64,000 bases of DNA from DASVBE01 sp963770375 (GCA_963770375.1 CAVYPM010000029.1:124001-188000); one strand, 5' to 3'. Positions 17,493 to 25,986 are shown, counted from the first letter of the stretch. Numbers and translations: made by a program. The notes: generated by a model from the letters alone, not told the origin.

Positions 17493-19568
17493 CTACGGCC
17501 CTTGCCTGACGGGGCCCGCCCGCCCGTCCGCCCGGGTCTGCCGGGGCGGGCCGAAGGCCGCGACCACCTCCGCGCCATGCGGACCGTTGCGGATCGTCAG
17601 CGACCCGCCCGAGGCCTCGGCGGCCTGCCGGGCGATGTCCAGGCCGAGCCCGGTGGACCCGCCCCCGCTGGCCCCCCGCTGGACCGGATCCCTGGCCGTG
17701 TCGAAGCCGGGCCCGGTGTCCAGCACGCTGAGCTCACCACCGCCCTCGGGCCTGGCGGTCAGCCGGACGGTGAACCCTGCGCCCTCAGGGGTGTGCGCGA
17801 ACACGTTGCCGAGCAGCACGTCCAGGCTGGCGGCCAGGTCCGCGGCGGCCAGCCCGACCGGCACCGGCTCGTCCGGGACCTGGACCGTCATCCCCCGGTC
17901 CTGGTCGTCGGCCAGCACGGACCAGAACGCGGCCCGTTCCGCGGTGACCTGCACGGCGTCGCAGGAGCCCGGCCGGCCACCGCGGCGCCGGGCGTCCTCG
18001 ATCAGCGAGGTCACCGCCTGCTCCAGGGCCTGCACGCCGGTGGTGAGCCGGCCGTCGGGGTCACCGTAGTCGGCGGCCTCGGCCTCCAGCCGCAGCGCCG
18101 TCAGCGGGGTGCGCAGCCGGTGCGACAGGTCGGCGAAGGTCTCCCGCTCCTGCCAGATCAGCTCGCGGATCCGGCCCGCCAGGTAGTTCAGGCTGCCGGC
18201 CACCTCGCGGACCTCGGGCGGGCCGGCCGGGTCAGCCCTGGCCTCCAGGTCCCCGTCGGCCAGCCGCTGGGACACCCGGGCCAGCTCGGCGATGGGCCGG
18301 GCGACCGTGCCGGCCAGCCGGATAGCGATGGCCATGCCGAGCGCGAGCAGCACGAGGCCCAGGCCGGCCAGGATCAGCCACGCCTTGGTGACCCCGTGGG
18401 TCAGCTCCGCATTGCTGACGAAGGTCCGGACCACCGCGGTCCCGCCGGGCGCGCCCGCCACCGCGACCAGGATCTCCCGGCCGCCGGGCTCGGCCACGGT
18501 GAAGCTGCTCTGCGTCCGCTGGGCCAGCTGGACCGAGGCGGTGCGGCGGGCCGGGGAGCCGAGCGCGGCACCGCTGCCCTGGAACACGGTCACCGGCCGG
18601 CCGGAGCTTGCGGCCAGCTGCATCACCGACGTGCGCAGCGAGGCGTCCTTCGTGCCCGCGGCGACCTCGGCGGACAGCTGCTGGGCCGCGCTGGTGGCGG
18701 AGGACACCGCGCGGTCCGCCACGATCACCCGGACCAGGATGGCCAGCGGCACCACGAAGGCCACCAGCACCAGGGCCATGGTGGCGGAGACCAGGAAGGC
18801 CAGGCGGCGTCTCACCCAGGGGTCTCCGGGGCCGGTGGTGCGGGCGTCGCGCCCGGGTTCCCCGGCGCGGGCGGCCGGCGCACCCGGCGTGTCCGGAGCG
18901 GCCAGCCGGACCCCGACCCGGCGGACAGTATGCAGGTAGCGGGGCTGCTGCGCGGTCTCACCGAGCTTGCGGCGGAGCCAGGACAGGTGCACGTCCACGC
19001 TCTTGTCCGCGCCCCCGTACGGCTGCTGCCACACCTCGACCAGCAGCTCCTGCTTGGTCACCACGGTGCCGGCCCGCACCGCCAGGTAGTGCAGCAGGTC
19101 GAACTCGCGCGGGGTCAGGTCCAGCGCCGCGCCGTCCAGCGAGGCCTGCCGGGCCCGCCGGTCGACCCGCAGCCCGCCGACCTCGATCACCGCCTCGGCA
19201 GGCGGTTCCGCGGCGCGACGCAGCACGGCCCGGATCCGGGCGTCGAGCTGAGCCGCGCCGAACGGCTTGACCACGTAGTCGTCCGCGCCGGCGTCCAGCG
19301 ACCTGACGATCTCGGCCTCGCTTTCGCGGGCCGTGGCCACGATCACCGGAACCTCGCTGACCGCGCGAAGCATCCGGATCACCTCGCGGCCGTCCAGGTC
19401 AGGCAGGCCAAGGTCGAGCACGACCACGTCGGGGTACTCGGACATGGCCAGTTGCAGCCCGTTCATCGCGGTGTGCGCGGCGGCGACCGCGTATCCCCTG
19501 TCGGTCAGCGCGCGCATCACCGCGGTGCGGATGGTGGGGTCATCCTCGATGATCAGCACCTTCGGCAT
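17493..19568 (-). CDS. OmpR-type response regulator and sensor histidine kinase in one frame
   Basis: A 691-residue frame starting at ATG 19568. Residues 1-120 are a receiver (phospho-acceptor in VVLDLGLPDLDG, lysine in DDYVVKPF). Residues 130-220 are a winged helix (LTPREFDLLHYLAVRAG, then SVDVHLSWLRRKLGE). After a ~25-residue linker come a membrane helix, an extracytoplasmic loop, a second helix, HAMP, the H-box FADLSHRLRTPLTALRLEAE, the N-box VLLGNVFAHTPEG and the G-box GGSTGLGLDIARQ. Regulator and kinase are normally separate, coupled genes. In an alternative frame the linker carries GGGTGA, where GTG would start the kinase and TGA would end the regulator. The fusion may therefore be a one-base error. 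Ligand unknown. Confidence 0.85.
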   Translation of the reverse strand: MPKVLIIEDDPTIRTAVMRALTDRGYAVAAAHTAMNGLQLAMSEYPDVVVLDLGLPDLDGREVIRMLRAVSEVPVIVATARESEAEIVRSLDAGADDYVVKPFGAAQLDARIRAVLRRAAEPPAEAVIEVGGLRVDRRARQASLDGAALDLTPREFDLLHYLAVRAGTVVTKQELLVEVWQQPYGGADKSVDVHLSWLRRKLGETAQQPRYLHTVRRVGVRLAAPDTPGAPAARAGEPGRDARTTGPGDPWVRRRLAFLVSATMALVLVAFVVPLAILVRVIVADRAVSSATSAAQQLSAEVAAGTKDASLRTSVMQLAASSGRPVTVFQGSGAALGSPARRTASVQLAQRTQSSFTVAEPGGREILVAVAGAPGGTAVVRTFVSNAELTHGVTKAWLILAGLGLVLLALGMAIAIRLAGTVARPIAELARVSQRLADGDLEARADPAGPPEVREVAGSLNYLAGRIRELIWQERETFADLSHRLRTPLTALRLEAEAADYGDPDGRLTTGVQALEQAVTSLIEDARRRGGRPGSCDAVQVTAERAAFWSVLADDQDRGMTVQVPDEPVPVGLAAADLAASLDVLLGNVFAHTPEGAGFTVRLTARPEGGGELSVLDTGPGFDTARDPVQRGASGGGSTGLGLDIARQAAEASGGSLTIRNGPHGAEVVAAFGPPRQTRADGRAGPVRQGP

Positions 19569-19629
19569 GACCGAACGGTATCCCGGACGGGCCGGTGCCA
19601 ACCCCGCCGAGCAGCGACGTCAAGGTTGC

Positions 19630-19646
19630 CTTAAGGATCCCTTAAC
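19630..19646. promoter_or_regulatory. PmrA-box-like direct repeat CTTAAG-N5-CTTAAC
   Basis: CTTAAG (19630-19635) and CTTAAC (19641-19646) are separated by GATCC. This fits the established consensus YTTAAK-N5-YTTAAK of PmrA/QseB-type OmpR-family regulators, with a one-helical-turn period. It lies in the 112-bp divergent region between the two-component gene and the secreted Gly-rich protein gene, which suggests autoregulation. Confidence 0.55.
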
Positions 19647-19680
19647 TCGCCGGGCCGGCCCCCCGAGGCAAAGTAGGGGC

Positions 19681-20346
19681 ATGCGCCCGCGCATCCTTCT
19701 GCTCGTAGCTGGCTGGCTGGCCGGCGCGGCGGCCGCCGCGACCGGAGTCACCCTGGCTCTGAGCGTGCTGGGCAGCGGGCTGTTCGGGACGGCCGGCCAC
19801 CCGCTGAGCATGGCGCAGGTCCAGCAGCAGCTGGCCCAGGCGGGCGCGGAGCCGTCCGCGGCCGCTGCGGGATCGCCGCAGGCCGTCGACCAGGGCGGAA
19901 CGCCCGGCGCGAGGAACACCAGCGGCGGGAGCGTGGTCGTGCGGTGCACGAGCCAGGGGGCCGTCCTGACGGCCACCCCGGCCCTCGGCTACCGAGCCGA
20001 CGACCTGCAGCAGGGGCCGGACCCTACGGTGTGGGTGTCGTTCCGCAACAACTCGGCCGAGGTGCACGTGGCCGCGTCCTGTGCCACCGGCCAGCCCCGG
20101 TTCACGGTGTCCAGCGAGCCGCGCGGCGGAAACGGCGGCGGCAGCCCGTCACCGGGCGCTCCCACCAGCCAGAGCACCGTCCCGGCCAACGGCGGCGGTG
20201 ACGACCACGGCGGCGGAAACGGCGGCGGAGGCGACGACCACGGCGGAGGCGGCAGCGGCGGCAGCGGCGGCTCCCCGGGCGGCAGCGGCGGCACCAGCGG
20301 GGGCAGCGGAGGCGGAGGCAGCAACGGCGGCGGGAGCGACGGCTAG
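19681..20346 (+). CDS. Secreted or membrane-anchored Gly-rich protein with DDHG units
   Basis: A 221-residue protein starting at ATG 19681. The open frame extends further upstream, but that part is a shadow of the two-component promoter region. An N-terminal hydrophobic segment (residues 4-33) is followed by a ~110-residue domain with two cysteines (VVVRCTSQGAVLTATPALGY, then VHVAASCATGQPRFTV) that is not recognised. The C-terminus is a Gly/Ser-rich tail with two GGGDDHGGG units. It diverges from the two-component gene and shares its CTTAAG repeat. The DDHG motif also occurs in the secreted PepSY protein. It could be the sensed or regulated envelope component of that system; this is inference. 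Confidence 0.65.
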   Translation: MRPRILLLVAGWLAGAAAAATGVTLALSVLGSGLFGTAGHPLSMAQVQQQLAQAGAEPSAAAAGSPQAVDQGGTPGARNTSGGSVVVRCTSQGAVLTATPALGYRADDLQQGPDPTVWVSFRNNSAEVHVAASCATGQPRFTVSSEPRGGNGGGSPSPGAPTSQSTVPANGGGDDHGGGNGGGGDDHGGGGSGGSGGSPGGSGGTSGGSGGGGSNGGGSDG

Positions 20347-20400
20347 CTACGCCCGCCAACCGCTACCGCCGGCTGGCCGTATGGCCATCGCGGCCGGCTG

Positions 20401-21345
20401 CTACGGCCAGGCTGGGGGGAGGCCCGTCATCACGTTGTGCGGGAGGACGGCGTGGACGCCCCAGGTCTGGTTGGCCACCTGGGTGACCCGCAGGTCTACG
20501 GCGGGGCTGGCGGCGGCTAGCGCGGTGGGCCGGTCCACCCCGAGGAGCTGCTGCAGCCAGGTCAGCATGGCGTCCAGCGCGTCGCCCATCGCCGTATTCA
20601 GGTCGGGGCTGAAGCCGAACGTGATCCTCGCCGCCGGGGTGATGGCGTGCACTCCGGGCACCGGCACCTCGGTGGCCAGGTCCAGCCGGAGATCGGTGGT
20701 CATGCCGCATTCAATGGCCGTGCTCGCCACTTCGCCGTCGCCCTGGGCGGCGTGCCCGTCGCCGACCGACAGGAGCGCCCCGGGCACCGCCACCGGCAGG
20801 AACAGGGTCGACCCGCTGACCAGTTCACGGCAGTCGATGTTGCCGCCGCCGACCGTGCGCGGCGGGCGAGTCGAGTGCTCGCCCGGCTCGTCCCAGGCCA
20901 CGCCGATGACCCCGAGGAACGGGCCGGTGGCCACCGTATGGCCGAGCTGGCTGGTGGCCACCTCCCGGCCGGCGTCGATCTCCCACAGCAGCCACGCCGG
21001 CTGCCCCGGATCCAGTCCGAGGCGCCGGTTCAGCGGGGTATCCCGGCCGCCCGCCACGGTGAAACCCCAGTCGTCCGGGGTCAGCGCGTGCAGGCGGACC
21101 GCCAGCACGTCGCCGGGCTCCGCGCCGCGCACCGCGATCGGTCCGGTCAGGCAGTGCCCGCGGCGGTCGGCCAGCAGCTCGGGCGGCCTGTCCCCCGGGT
21201 AGTTCTGGCGGGTCAGGTGGCCGGACGCGTTCAGCGACCGCACCCGGACCATATCTCCGGGGTCGACGGTGAGCACCGGCGGAAGGTCGCGGGAAAACAC
21301 GTCGGTGGCCGTGCCCGGGCCAGGTTCCAGCACGTGATGAGGCAT
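20401..21345 (-). CDS. Acetamidase/formamidase family protein
   Basis: A 314-residue protein matching the FmdA/AmdA family along its length: VDPGDMVRVRSLNASG, then GPIAVRGAEPGDVLAVRL, the central GVIGVAWDEPGEHSTRPPR and GGNIDCRELVSGSTLFLPV, and VGDGHAAQGDGEV with conserved His and Asp residues. The family hydrolyses short amides such as formamide or acetamide to the acid and ammonia in the cytosol. The length is typical. It starts at ATG 21345 and is convergent with the Gly-rich protein gene. Confidence 0.88.
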   Translation of the reverse strand: MPHHVLEPGPGTATDVFSRDLPPVLTVDPGDMVRVRSLNASGHLTRQNYPGDRPPELLADRRGHCLTGPIAVRGAEPGDVLAVRLHALTPDDWGFTVAGGRDTPLNRRLGLDPGQPAWLLWEIDAGREVATSQLGHTVATGPFLGVIGVAWDEPGEHSTRPPRTVGGGNIDCRELVSGSTLFLPVAVPGALLSVGDGHAAQGDGEVASTAIECGMTTDLRLDLATEVPVPGVHAITPAARITFGFSPDLNTAMGDALDAMLTWLQQLLGVDRPTALAAASPAVDLRVTQVANQTWGVHAVLPHNVMTGLPPAWP

Positions 21346-21425
21346 GACGGTTCTCCCTTAGGGGGGTCCCAAATCCGGCCTAATCACCATGGCATGCGGT
21401 GATCACGTCACTAGCATGTGGGCCC

Positions 21426-22511
21426 ATGCCGCGCCTCCGCTCCGCCGCCATCCTGATGGCGGCCGCAGCACCGGTACTGGCCGCACCCGCCTGCGCTGCC
21501 AGCACCGGTGCACCGGCCGCCATCTCGCTGGCTGCGAGCGTGGCCCGGCCGGCCACCGCCGGCCCGGTCACGGCACGGCTAGCCGCCCCACCCCGGGCCG
21601 CCCAGCCGGCCCGGGTGGTGGGCGGCGGCACCGCCGCGAGCTGCACCTCCCGGGCCGTCGTCCGGGCGGTCGCGAAGGGCGGGCTCATCACCTTCAACTG
21701 CGGACCGGCACCGGTGACCATCACCATGCAGGCCACCGCCCGGGTGGACAACCGCAGCGCGTTCGTCACCCTCGACGGCGGCGGCAAGGTCACGCTGAGC
21801 GGCGGCGGGGCCCACCGGATCCTGTACATGGACACCTGCGACCCGCACCAGCACTGGACCACCTCGCACTGCCAGAACCAGGCCCGGCCCAAGCTGACCG
21901 TCGAGAACCTCACCTTCGCCGACGGCAACTCGACCGGCCACCTGATCGACGGCGGCGGGGGCGGCGCGATCTTCGACCGCGGCGGCCAGCTCAAGGTGAT
22001 CAACAGCACGTTCACCGGCAACCGGTGCGACAGCCACGGCCCGGACCTCGGCGGCGCCGCGATCCGCGCGCTCAGCCAGTACCAGGGCCGGGCGGTCCAG
22101 ATAACGCAGAGCGTGTTCCGCGGCGGCCGGTGCTCCAACGGCGGCGCGCTGAGCAGCATCGGGGTGTCCTGGGTGATCAGGGACTCCCGGTTCACCGGCA
22201 ACCGGGCCATCGGCCACGGCGCGAACCCGGCCCGGCCGGGCACCGACGGCGGCGGCAGCGGCGGCGCCATCTACACCGACGGCGACCGGTACACCGTCCG
22301 CCTGATCGGCTCGGTCATCAGCGGCAACCTGGCGCACGAGGGCGGCGGGGCCATCTTCTACGTCAGCAACGACCACACCGGCACGCTGCACATCACGAAC
22401 TCGACCCTGCGGCACAACCCCAGCCAGGGCTTCCACACCGCGGGCTACCCAGGGATCTTCTACCTCGGACAGGGCACCCACCCGATCGTCACCGGCTCCA
22501 GCCTGAGCTGA
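21426..22511 (+). CDS. Secreted right-handed parallel beta-helix protein
   Basis: A 361-residue protein starting at ATG 21426 with an N-terminal signal peptide (residues 1-26). The body has the ~23-residue rungs of a right-handed beta-helix: LTVENLTFADGNS, LKVINSTFTGNRC, VQITQSVFRGGRC, WVIRDSRFTGNRA, VRLIGSVISGNLA and LHITNSTLRHNPS. The paired Gly-rich turns (DGGGGGAIFDRGG, GGSGGAIYTDG, EGGGAIFYV) are typical of pectate-lyase-like or autotransporter-like adhesin folds without clear catalytic residues. It could be a polysaccharide-binding or -cleaving surface protein. Three tandem hairpins follow the stop codon. Confidence 0.8.
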   Translation: MPRLRSAAILMAAAAPVLAAPACAASTGAPAAISLAASVARPATAGPVTARLAAPPRAAQPARVVGGGTAASCTSRAVVRAVAKGGLITFNCGPAPVTITMQATARVDNRSAFVTLDGGGKVTLSGGGAHRILYMDTCDPHQHWTTSHCQNQARPKLTVENLTFADGNSTGHLIDGGGGGAIFDRGGQLKVINSTFTGNRCDSHGPDLGGAAIRALSQYQGRAVQITQSVFRGGRCSNGGALSSIGVSWVIRDSRFTGNRAIGHGANPARPGTDGGGSGGAIYTDGDRYTVRLIGSVISGNLAHEGGGAIFYVSNDHTGTLHITNSTLRHNPSQGFHTAGYPGIFYLGQGTHPIVTGSSLS

Positions 22512-22563
22512 GCCGCTAACCCACAGGCCTCAGCTGAGCTACCCCGCTCCAGCCTCAGCTGAG
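22503..22563. repeat. Three CAGCTGAG-type repeats with ~25-bp period
   Basis: CTGAGCTGAG at 22503 overlaps the stop codon region. The palindrome CTCAGCTGAG follows at 22529-22538 and 22554-22563. The surrounding GCTCCAGCC is also repeated. They lie just before the hairpin terminators and have no known role. Confidence 0.5.
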
Positions 22564-22597
22564 ATGCCCGCCGGCACCTGCCCCGGCCCGGCGGGCG

Positions 22598-22634
22598 CCG
22601 CTGTCCGTGGCCGGTGCGCGGCCACGGACAGCGG
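22598..22634. terminator. Hairpin terminator 1 between convergent genes
   Basis: A perfect 15-bp stem (22598-22612 with 22620-22634) and a 7-base loop follow the beta-helix gene. Confidence 0.75.
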
Positions 22635-22641
22635 CCCATCA

Positions 22642-22681
22642 ACCGCCCAGCCGCGGCACTGCCCCGCCGCGGCTGGGCGGT
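22642..22681. terminator. Hairpin terminator 2 between convergent genes
   Basis: A perfect 16-bp stem (22642-22657 with 22666-22681) and an 8-base loop. Confidence 0.75.
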
Positions 22682-22700
22682 GCGGGCCCGGCGGGCCGGG

Positions 22701-22729
22701 CCGGCGGCCAGCGAGGTGCTGGCCGCCGG
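22701..22729. terminator. Hairpin terminator 3 between convergent genes
   Basis: A perfect 12-bp stem (22701-22712 with 22718-22729) and a 5-base loop GAGGT, close to the stop of the leftward lysyl-oxidase-like gene at 22758. Confidence 0.7.
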
Positions 22730-22757
22730 GCCCCGGCGGGTTTCTGGTGCCGGAGCG

Positions 22758-24248
22758 TCAGCCGGTGAAGGGCGGAACCCGGACCGTCCGGTGGTTCGGC
22801 GTCCCGCCCAGGATGATCTTCCGCAGCGACACGTCGTTGGCCATGTTCGTCTCGTGGATCACCTTCTCCGGGTTCGCGATGACCTCGATGTAGTAGGTGC
22901 CGTTGGGCAGGCTGGTCACGTTGAAGTTCTGGCCGTCGAGGCTCTGGGAGTAGGTGTCCCCCCAGCCCAGCGGCAGCTGCTCCTGCACCCACAGAGCGGT
23001 GGCCTGCCCGCAGTTGCCGCCCAGGCCGAAGAACTGCGGCTGCCAGGTCGCACCAGGGCGCAGCAGGTCATAGGCGTCGGTTGGCGCGATGCAGAACGCC
23101 TCCTTGTGGCTCAGCACCGCGGTGGTCTTGCTCGCGTCCAGCAGCCGGTACTGGGCGAACTGCTGGAAGTGCCACTCCTGCTCGTCCGGGGCGCTGTCGA
23201 AGAGCATCGTCCCGGCCGGCGCCCGCCCGATGATCTTGCCGTGCAGGAAGAAGTACTGGAACGCGTGCAGCTCCGGGCCGTTACCGGACCGGAACCCCTG
23301 GACGTCCAGCTTGGAGTTTCCGCTGATGGCCACGGTCGAGTTGAAGTTGATGTGGTCGACGGCCGGATGGCCGTTCTTCTTGTGCTTGATCTCCATCTGG
23401 ATTCCCCAGCTGGGCACCGGCACCATGTCCGGCAGCGCGGCGCGCGGCGGGTCCGTCATCGTTCGCACGTCAGGCAGCCGGGGCAGCGTCCCGCTGGCCG
23501 GGTGGCGCCCTTCACCGATCGGCACCGGCTGGCCCTTCTTGACCGTGACCGTGACCGAGGCCGAGGAGGTGGCTTCCGGCAGGTCCAGCACCTTGCGGAA
23601 CGGCGCGGTAATTGTCTCGGTCATTGTGTAGGTGCCCAGCGGCAGGCGGAATTGCTGGTTGGAGAACTCGGACACGTCCACGCCCCAGCCGCGCTGGATC
23701 CCCATCACCAGGCTCTTGGTAAACGGCATAAACGAGCACCCGTTCTGCGGGAACGGCGTGCCCGGCGGGCTATCCGGGCCGGACCGCTGCGGGTCGAACA
23801 CGTCCGGGCAGAACAGCAGGTGCCGGGTGGCCACGACCTTCCCGGCCGAGTTCCGCACGGTCAGCACCGCGAAGTTGCGCAAACCGCGGAAACCGGCGGC
23901 CAGGCTGGACGGCAGCGGGACCTCCCTGCTTGACCCGCCCGGCCCGCGGATCACCCGGGTCAGCCGGATCGGCGCGGTCAGGCTGGACCGGCGCTCGTTG
24001 AACCGCAGCGGTGCGCCCCGGGCAATCGCGAAGATGCCGGGATCAATGAAGCTCACGCCACGAAACCGGTCCACCGTGATGGCCGACTGGGCGGCGGTCA
24101 GGGTGACCGCCGGCAGGCCCGCCGCGGGCCGGGCGGCGGGGCGGCCCCCGCCAGCCGCCCCGGCCGCGCCCAGCGCTGGCGTGGACACCCCCAGGCTGAC
24201 CGCGACCGCAACGGCCGCGATGCCCAGGGTCCCTCGAGGTCCTCGCAT
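22758..24248 (-). CDS. Secreted lysyl-oxidase-like protein, copy 1
   Basis: A 496-residue exported protein with a signal peptide (residues 1-28) and a TAAGGAG ribosome binding site. Residues 350-485 match the lysyl oxidase family: EWHFQQFAQYRLLD, then SHKEAFCIAPTDAYD (the lysine aligns with the one that forms the quinone cofactor in animal enzymes), GNCGQATALWVQ, GWGDTYSQSLDGQNFNVT and NPEKVIHETNMANDVSLRK. The animal copper site HxHxH aligns with EQEWH, so two of three copper histidines are glutamates. It may therefore not be a copper amine oxidase. The first ~300 residues are beta-rich and unassigned. It forms a tandem duplicate with the next gene. Confidence 0.8.
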   Translation of the reverse strand: MRGPRGTLGIAAVAVAVSLGVSTPALGAAGAAGGGRPAARPAAGLPAVTLTAAQSAITVDRFRGVSFIDPGIFAIARGAPLRFNERRSSLTAPIRLTRVIRGPGGSSREVPLPSSLAAGFRGLRNFAVLTVRNSAGKVVATRHLLFCPDVFDPQRSGPDSPPGTPFPQNGCSFMPFTKSLVMGIQRGWGVDVSEFSNQQFRLPLGTYTMTETITAPFRKVLDLPEATSSASVTVTVKKGQPVPIGEGRHPASGTLPRLPDVRTMTDPPRAALPDMVPVPSWGIQMEIKHKKNGHPAVDHINFNSTVAISGNSKLDVQGFRSGNGPELHAFQYFFLHGKIIGRAPAGTMLFDSAPDEQEWHFQQFAQYRLLDASKTTAVLSHKEAFCIAPTDAYDLLRPGATWQPQFFGLGGNCGQATALWVQEQLPLGWGDTYSQSLDGQNFNVTSLPNGTYYIEVIANPEKVIHETNMANDVSLRKIILGGTPNHRTVRVPPFTG

Positions 24249-24322
24249 GGCATCTCCTTAGCAAGGTCAGCGCGCGGCTGCTCCGGCGCGCTCCCTCCAG
24301 TAGACGCGGCCCCGCCAGAAGT

Positions 24323-24369
24323 CGTTGCGGCGCAACGGGAATTGCCGCCAAATGGTTAGGCCCGGGCCC
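24323..24369 (-). promoter_or_regulatory. Promoter region of lysyl-oxidase-like copy 1
   Basis: A palindrome CGTTGC-GGC-GCAACG lies at 24323-24337. A block CCAAATGGTTAGGCCCGGG (from 24348) has a counterpart about 100 bp upstream of copy 2 (25987-26009, CCCAAAGACTAGGCCTGGG). Shared position and sequence suggest a duplicated regulatory element. Confidence 0.4.
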
Positions 24370-24375
24370 TCACGG

Positions 24376-25884
24376 TCAGGCGGTAAACGGCGGCACCCGC
24401 AGCGTCCGGTGGTCCGGCGTCCCGCCCAGGATGATCTTCCGCAGCGTGATGTTGTTGGCCATGTTCGTCTCGTGGATCACCTTCTCCGGGTTCGCGATGA
24501 CCTCGATGTAGTAGGTGCCGTTGGGCAGGCTGGTGACGTTGAAGTTCTGCCCATCCTGGTTCTGGGTATAGGTGTCGCCCCAGGCCAGCGGCAGCCGCTC
24601 ATGCACCCACAGCGCGGTGGACTCCCCGCAGTTGCCTTCGCCCAGGCCGAACTCGTCCGGCTGCCAGGGCGCGCCGGGGCGCAGCAGGTCGTAGGCGTTG
24701 GTCGGGGCGATGCAGAACGCCTCCTTGTGGCTGAGCAGCGCCGTGGTCTTGCTCGCGTCCAGCAGCCGGTACTGGGCGAACTGCTGGAAGTGCCACTCCT
24801 GCTCGTCCGGGGCGCTGTCGAAGAGCATCGTCCCGGCCGGCGCCCGCCCGATGATCTTGCCGTGCAGGGAGAAGTACTGGAACGCGTGCATGACGGGCCC
24901 GCTGCCGGACCGGAACCCCTGGACGTCCAGCGGGGAGTTGCCGTCAATGGCCACGGTCGAGTCGAAGTTCAGGTGGTCGACGGCCGGGTGATGCTTGTTC
25001 TTGTGCGTGACCTGCAGCTGGATCCCCCAGCTGGGCAGGGGCACCATGTCCGGCAGCGCGGCGCGCGGCGGGTTCGCCAGCGTGCGGACCCTGGGCAGCC
25101 GGGGAAGCGCCCGGCCGGCCTGAGCGGAACCCTCGATCGGCCCCGGCCCCGGCGGGCCCTTCACGATCTTGACCGTGACCGTGGCCGAGGACGTGGCGTC
25201 CGGCAGCCCGAGCACCTGGCGGAACCGCGGGGTGATGGTCTCGGTCACCGTGTAGGAGCCCAGGGCCAGACGGAAGCTGAGGCCGTCGAACTCGGCCATG
25301 TTCGCGCCCCAGCCGCGCTGGATCCCCCACACCGTGCTCTTGGTGAACGGCATCATCGGGCAGCCGTGCTGCGGGAACGGCGTCCCCGGCGGGCTGTCCG
25401 GGCCGGCCCGCTCCGGTTCGAAGACGTCCGGGCAGAACGACAGGTGCCGGGTGGCCACGGTCTTCCCGGCCGAGTCCCGCACCGTTACCACCACGAAGTT
25501 GCGCAGGCCCTGGAACCCCGCGGCCAGGCTGGCGGGCAGCGGGACCTCCCTGACCGCCCCGCCCGGCCCCCGGATTACCCGGGTGAGCCGGATCGGCGCG
25601 GTGAAGCTGGGCTTGCGCAGGTTGAACTGCAGCGGTGCGCCCCGCGCGACCACGAAGATGCCGGGATCAATAAAGGTCTGCGAACCGGTCCGGCCCGTCG
25701 TAACGACCGGCTGGGCGGCGGTCAGGGTGACCGCCGGCAGGGCCGCCGCAGGCCGGGCCCCACCGGGCCGGGCCCCGCCAGCCGCGCTGGCTGCTCCAGC
25801 CGCGGCCAGGGCTGGCGCGGACACCCCCAGGCTGACGGCGACCGCCACGGCCGCAACACCCAGGGTTCCTCGGGGTCCTCGCAT
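24376..25884 (-). CDS. Secreted lysyl-oxidase-like protein, copy 2
   Basis: A 502-residue paralogue of the downstream gene with the same layout: signal peptide, Pro/Ala-rich start, ~300-residue beta-rich N-terminal part, and a C-terminal lysyl-oxidase-like domain (EWHFQQFAQYRLLD, SHKEAFCIAPTNAYD, WGDTYTQNQDGQNFNVT). The C-terminal halves are nearly identical, while the region just after the signal peptide has diverged. The degenerate metal motif EQEWH is the same, so the change predates the duplication. The copies are 127 bp apart on the same strand, each with its own promoter-like upstream block. The likely location is extracellular; substrate and cofactor are unknown. Confidence 0.8.
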   Translation of the reverse strand: MRGPRGTLGVAAVAVAVSLGVSAPALAAAGAASAAGGARPGGARPAAALPAVTLTAAQPVVTTGRTGSQTFIDPGIFVVARGAPLQFNLRKPSFTAPIRLTRVIRGPGGAVREVPLPASLAAGFQGLRNFVVVTVRDSAGKTVATRHLSFCPDVFEPERAGPDSPPGTPFPQHGCPMMPFTKSTVWGIQRGWGANMAEFDGLSFRLALGSYTVTETITPRFRQVLGLPDATSSATVTVKIVKGPPGPGPIEGSAQAGRALPRLPRVRTLANPPRAALPDMVPLPSWGIQLQVTHKNKHHPAVDHLNFDSTVAIDGNSPLDVQGFRSGSGPVMHAFQYFSLHGKIIGRAPAGTMLFDSAPDEQEWHFQQFAQYRLLDASKTTALLSHKEAFCIAPTNAYDLLRPGAPWQPDEFGLGEGNCGESTALWVHERLPLAWGDTYTQNQDGQNFNVTSLPNGTYYIEVIANPEKVIHETNMANNITLRKIILGGTPDHRTLRVPPFTA

Positions 25885-25986
25885 CGAATCTCCTTAGCCG
25901 GGTCAGCGCGCGGCCTCGCCAGCGCGCGCGGTCTACCCCCGTACACGCAGCCCTGCCGTCGGCCGTTTCACCGCAGCGGGAAAAGG

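Noticed and set aside
17289..19634. Rightward open frame of 781 codons
   Set aside because: Antisense to the clearly coding two-component gene; its start lies inside the M28 peptidase gene.
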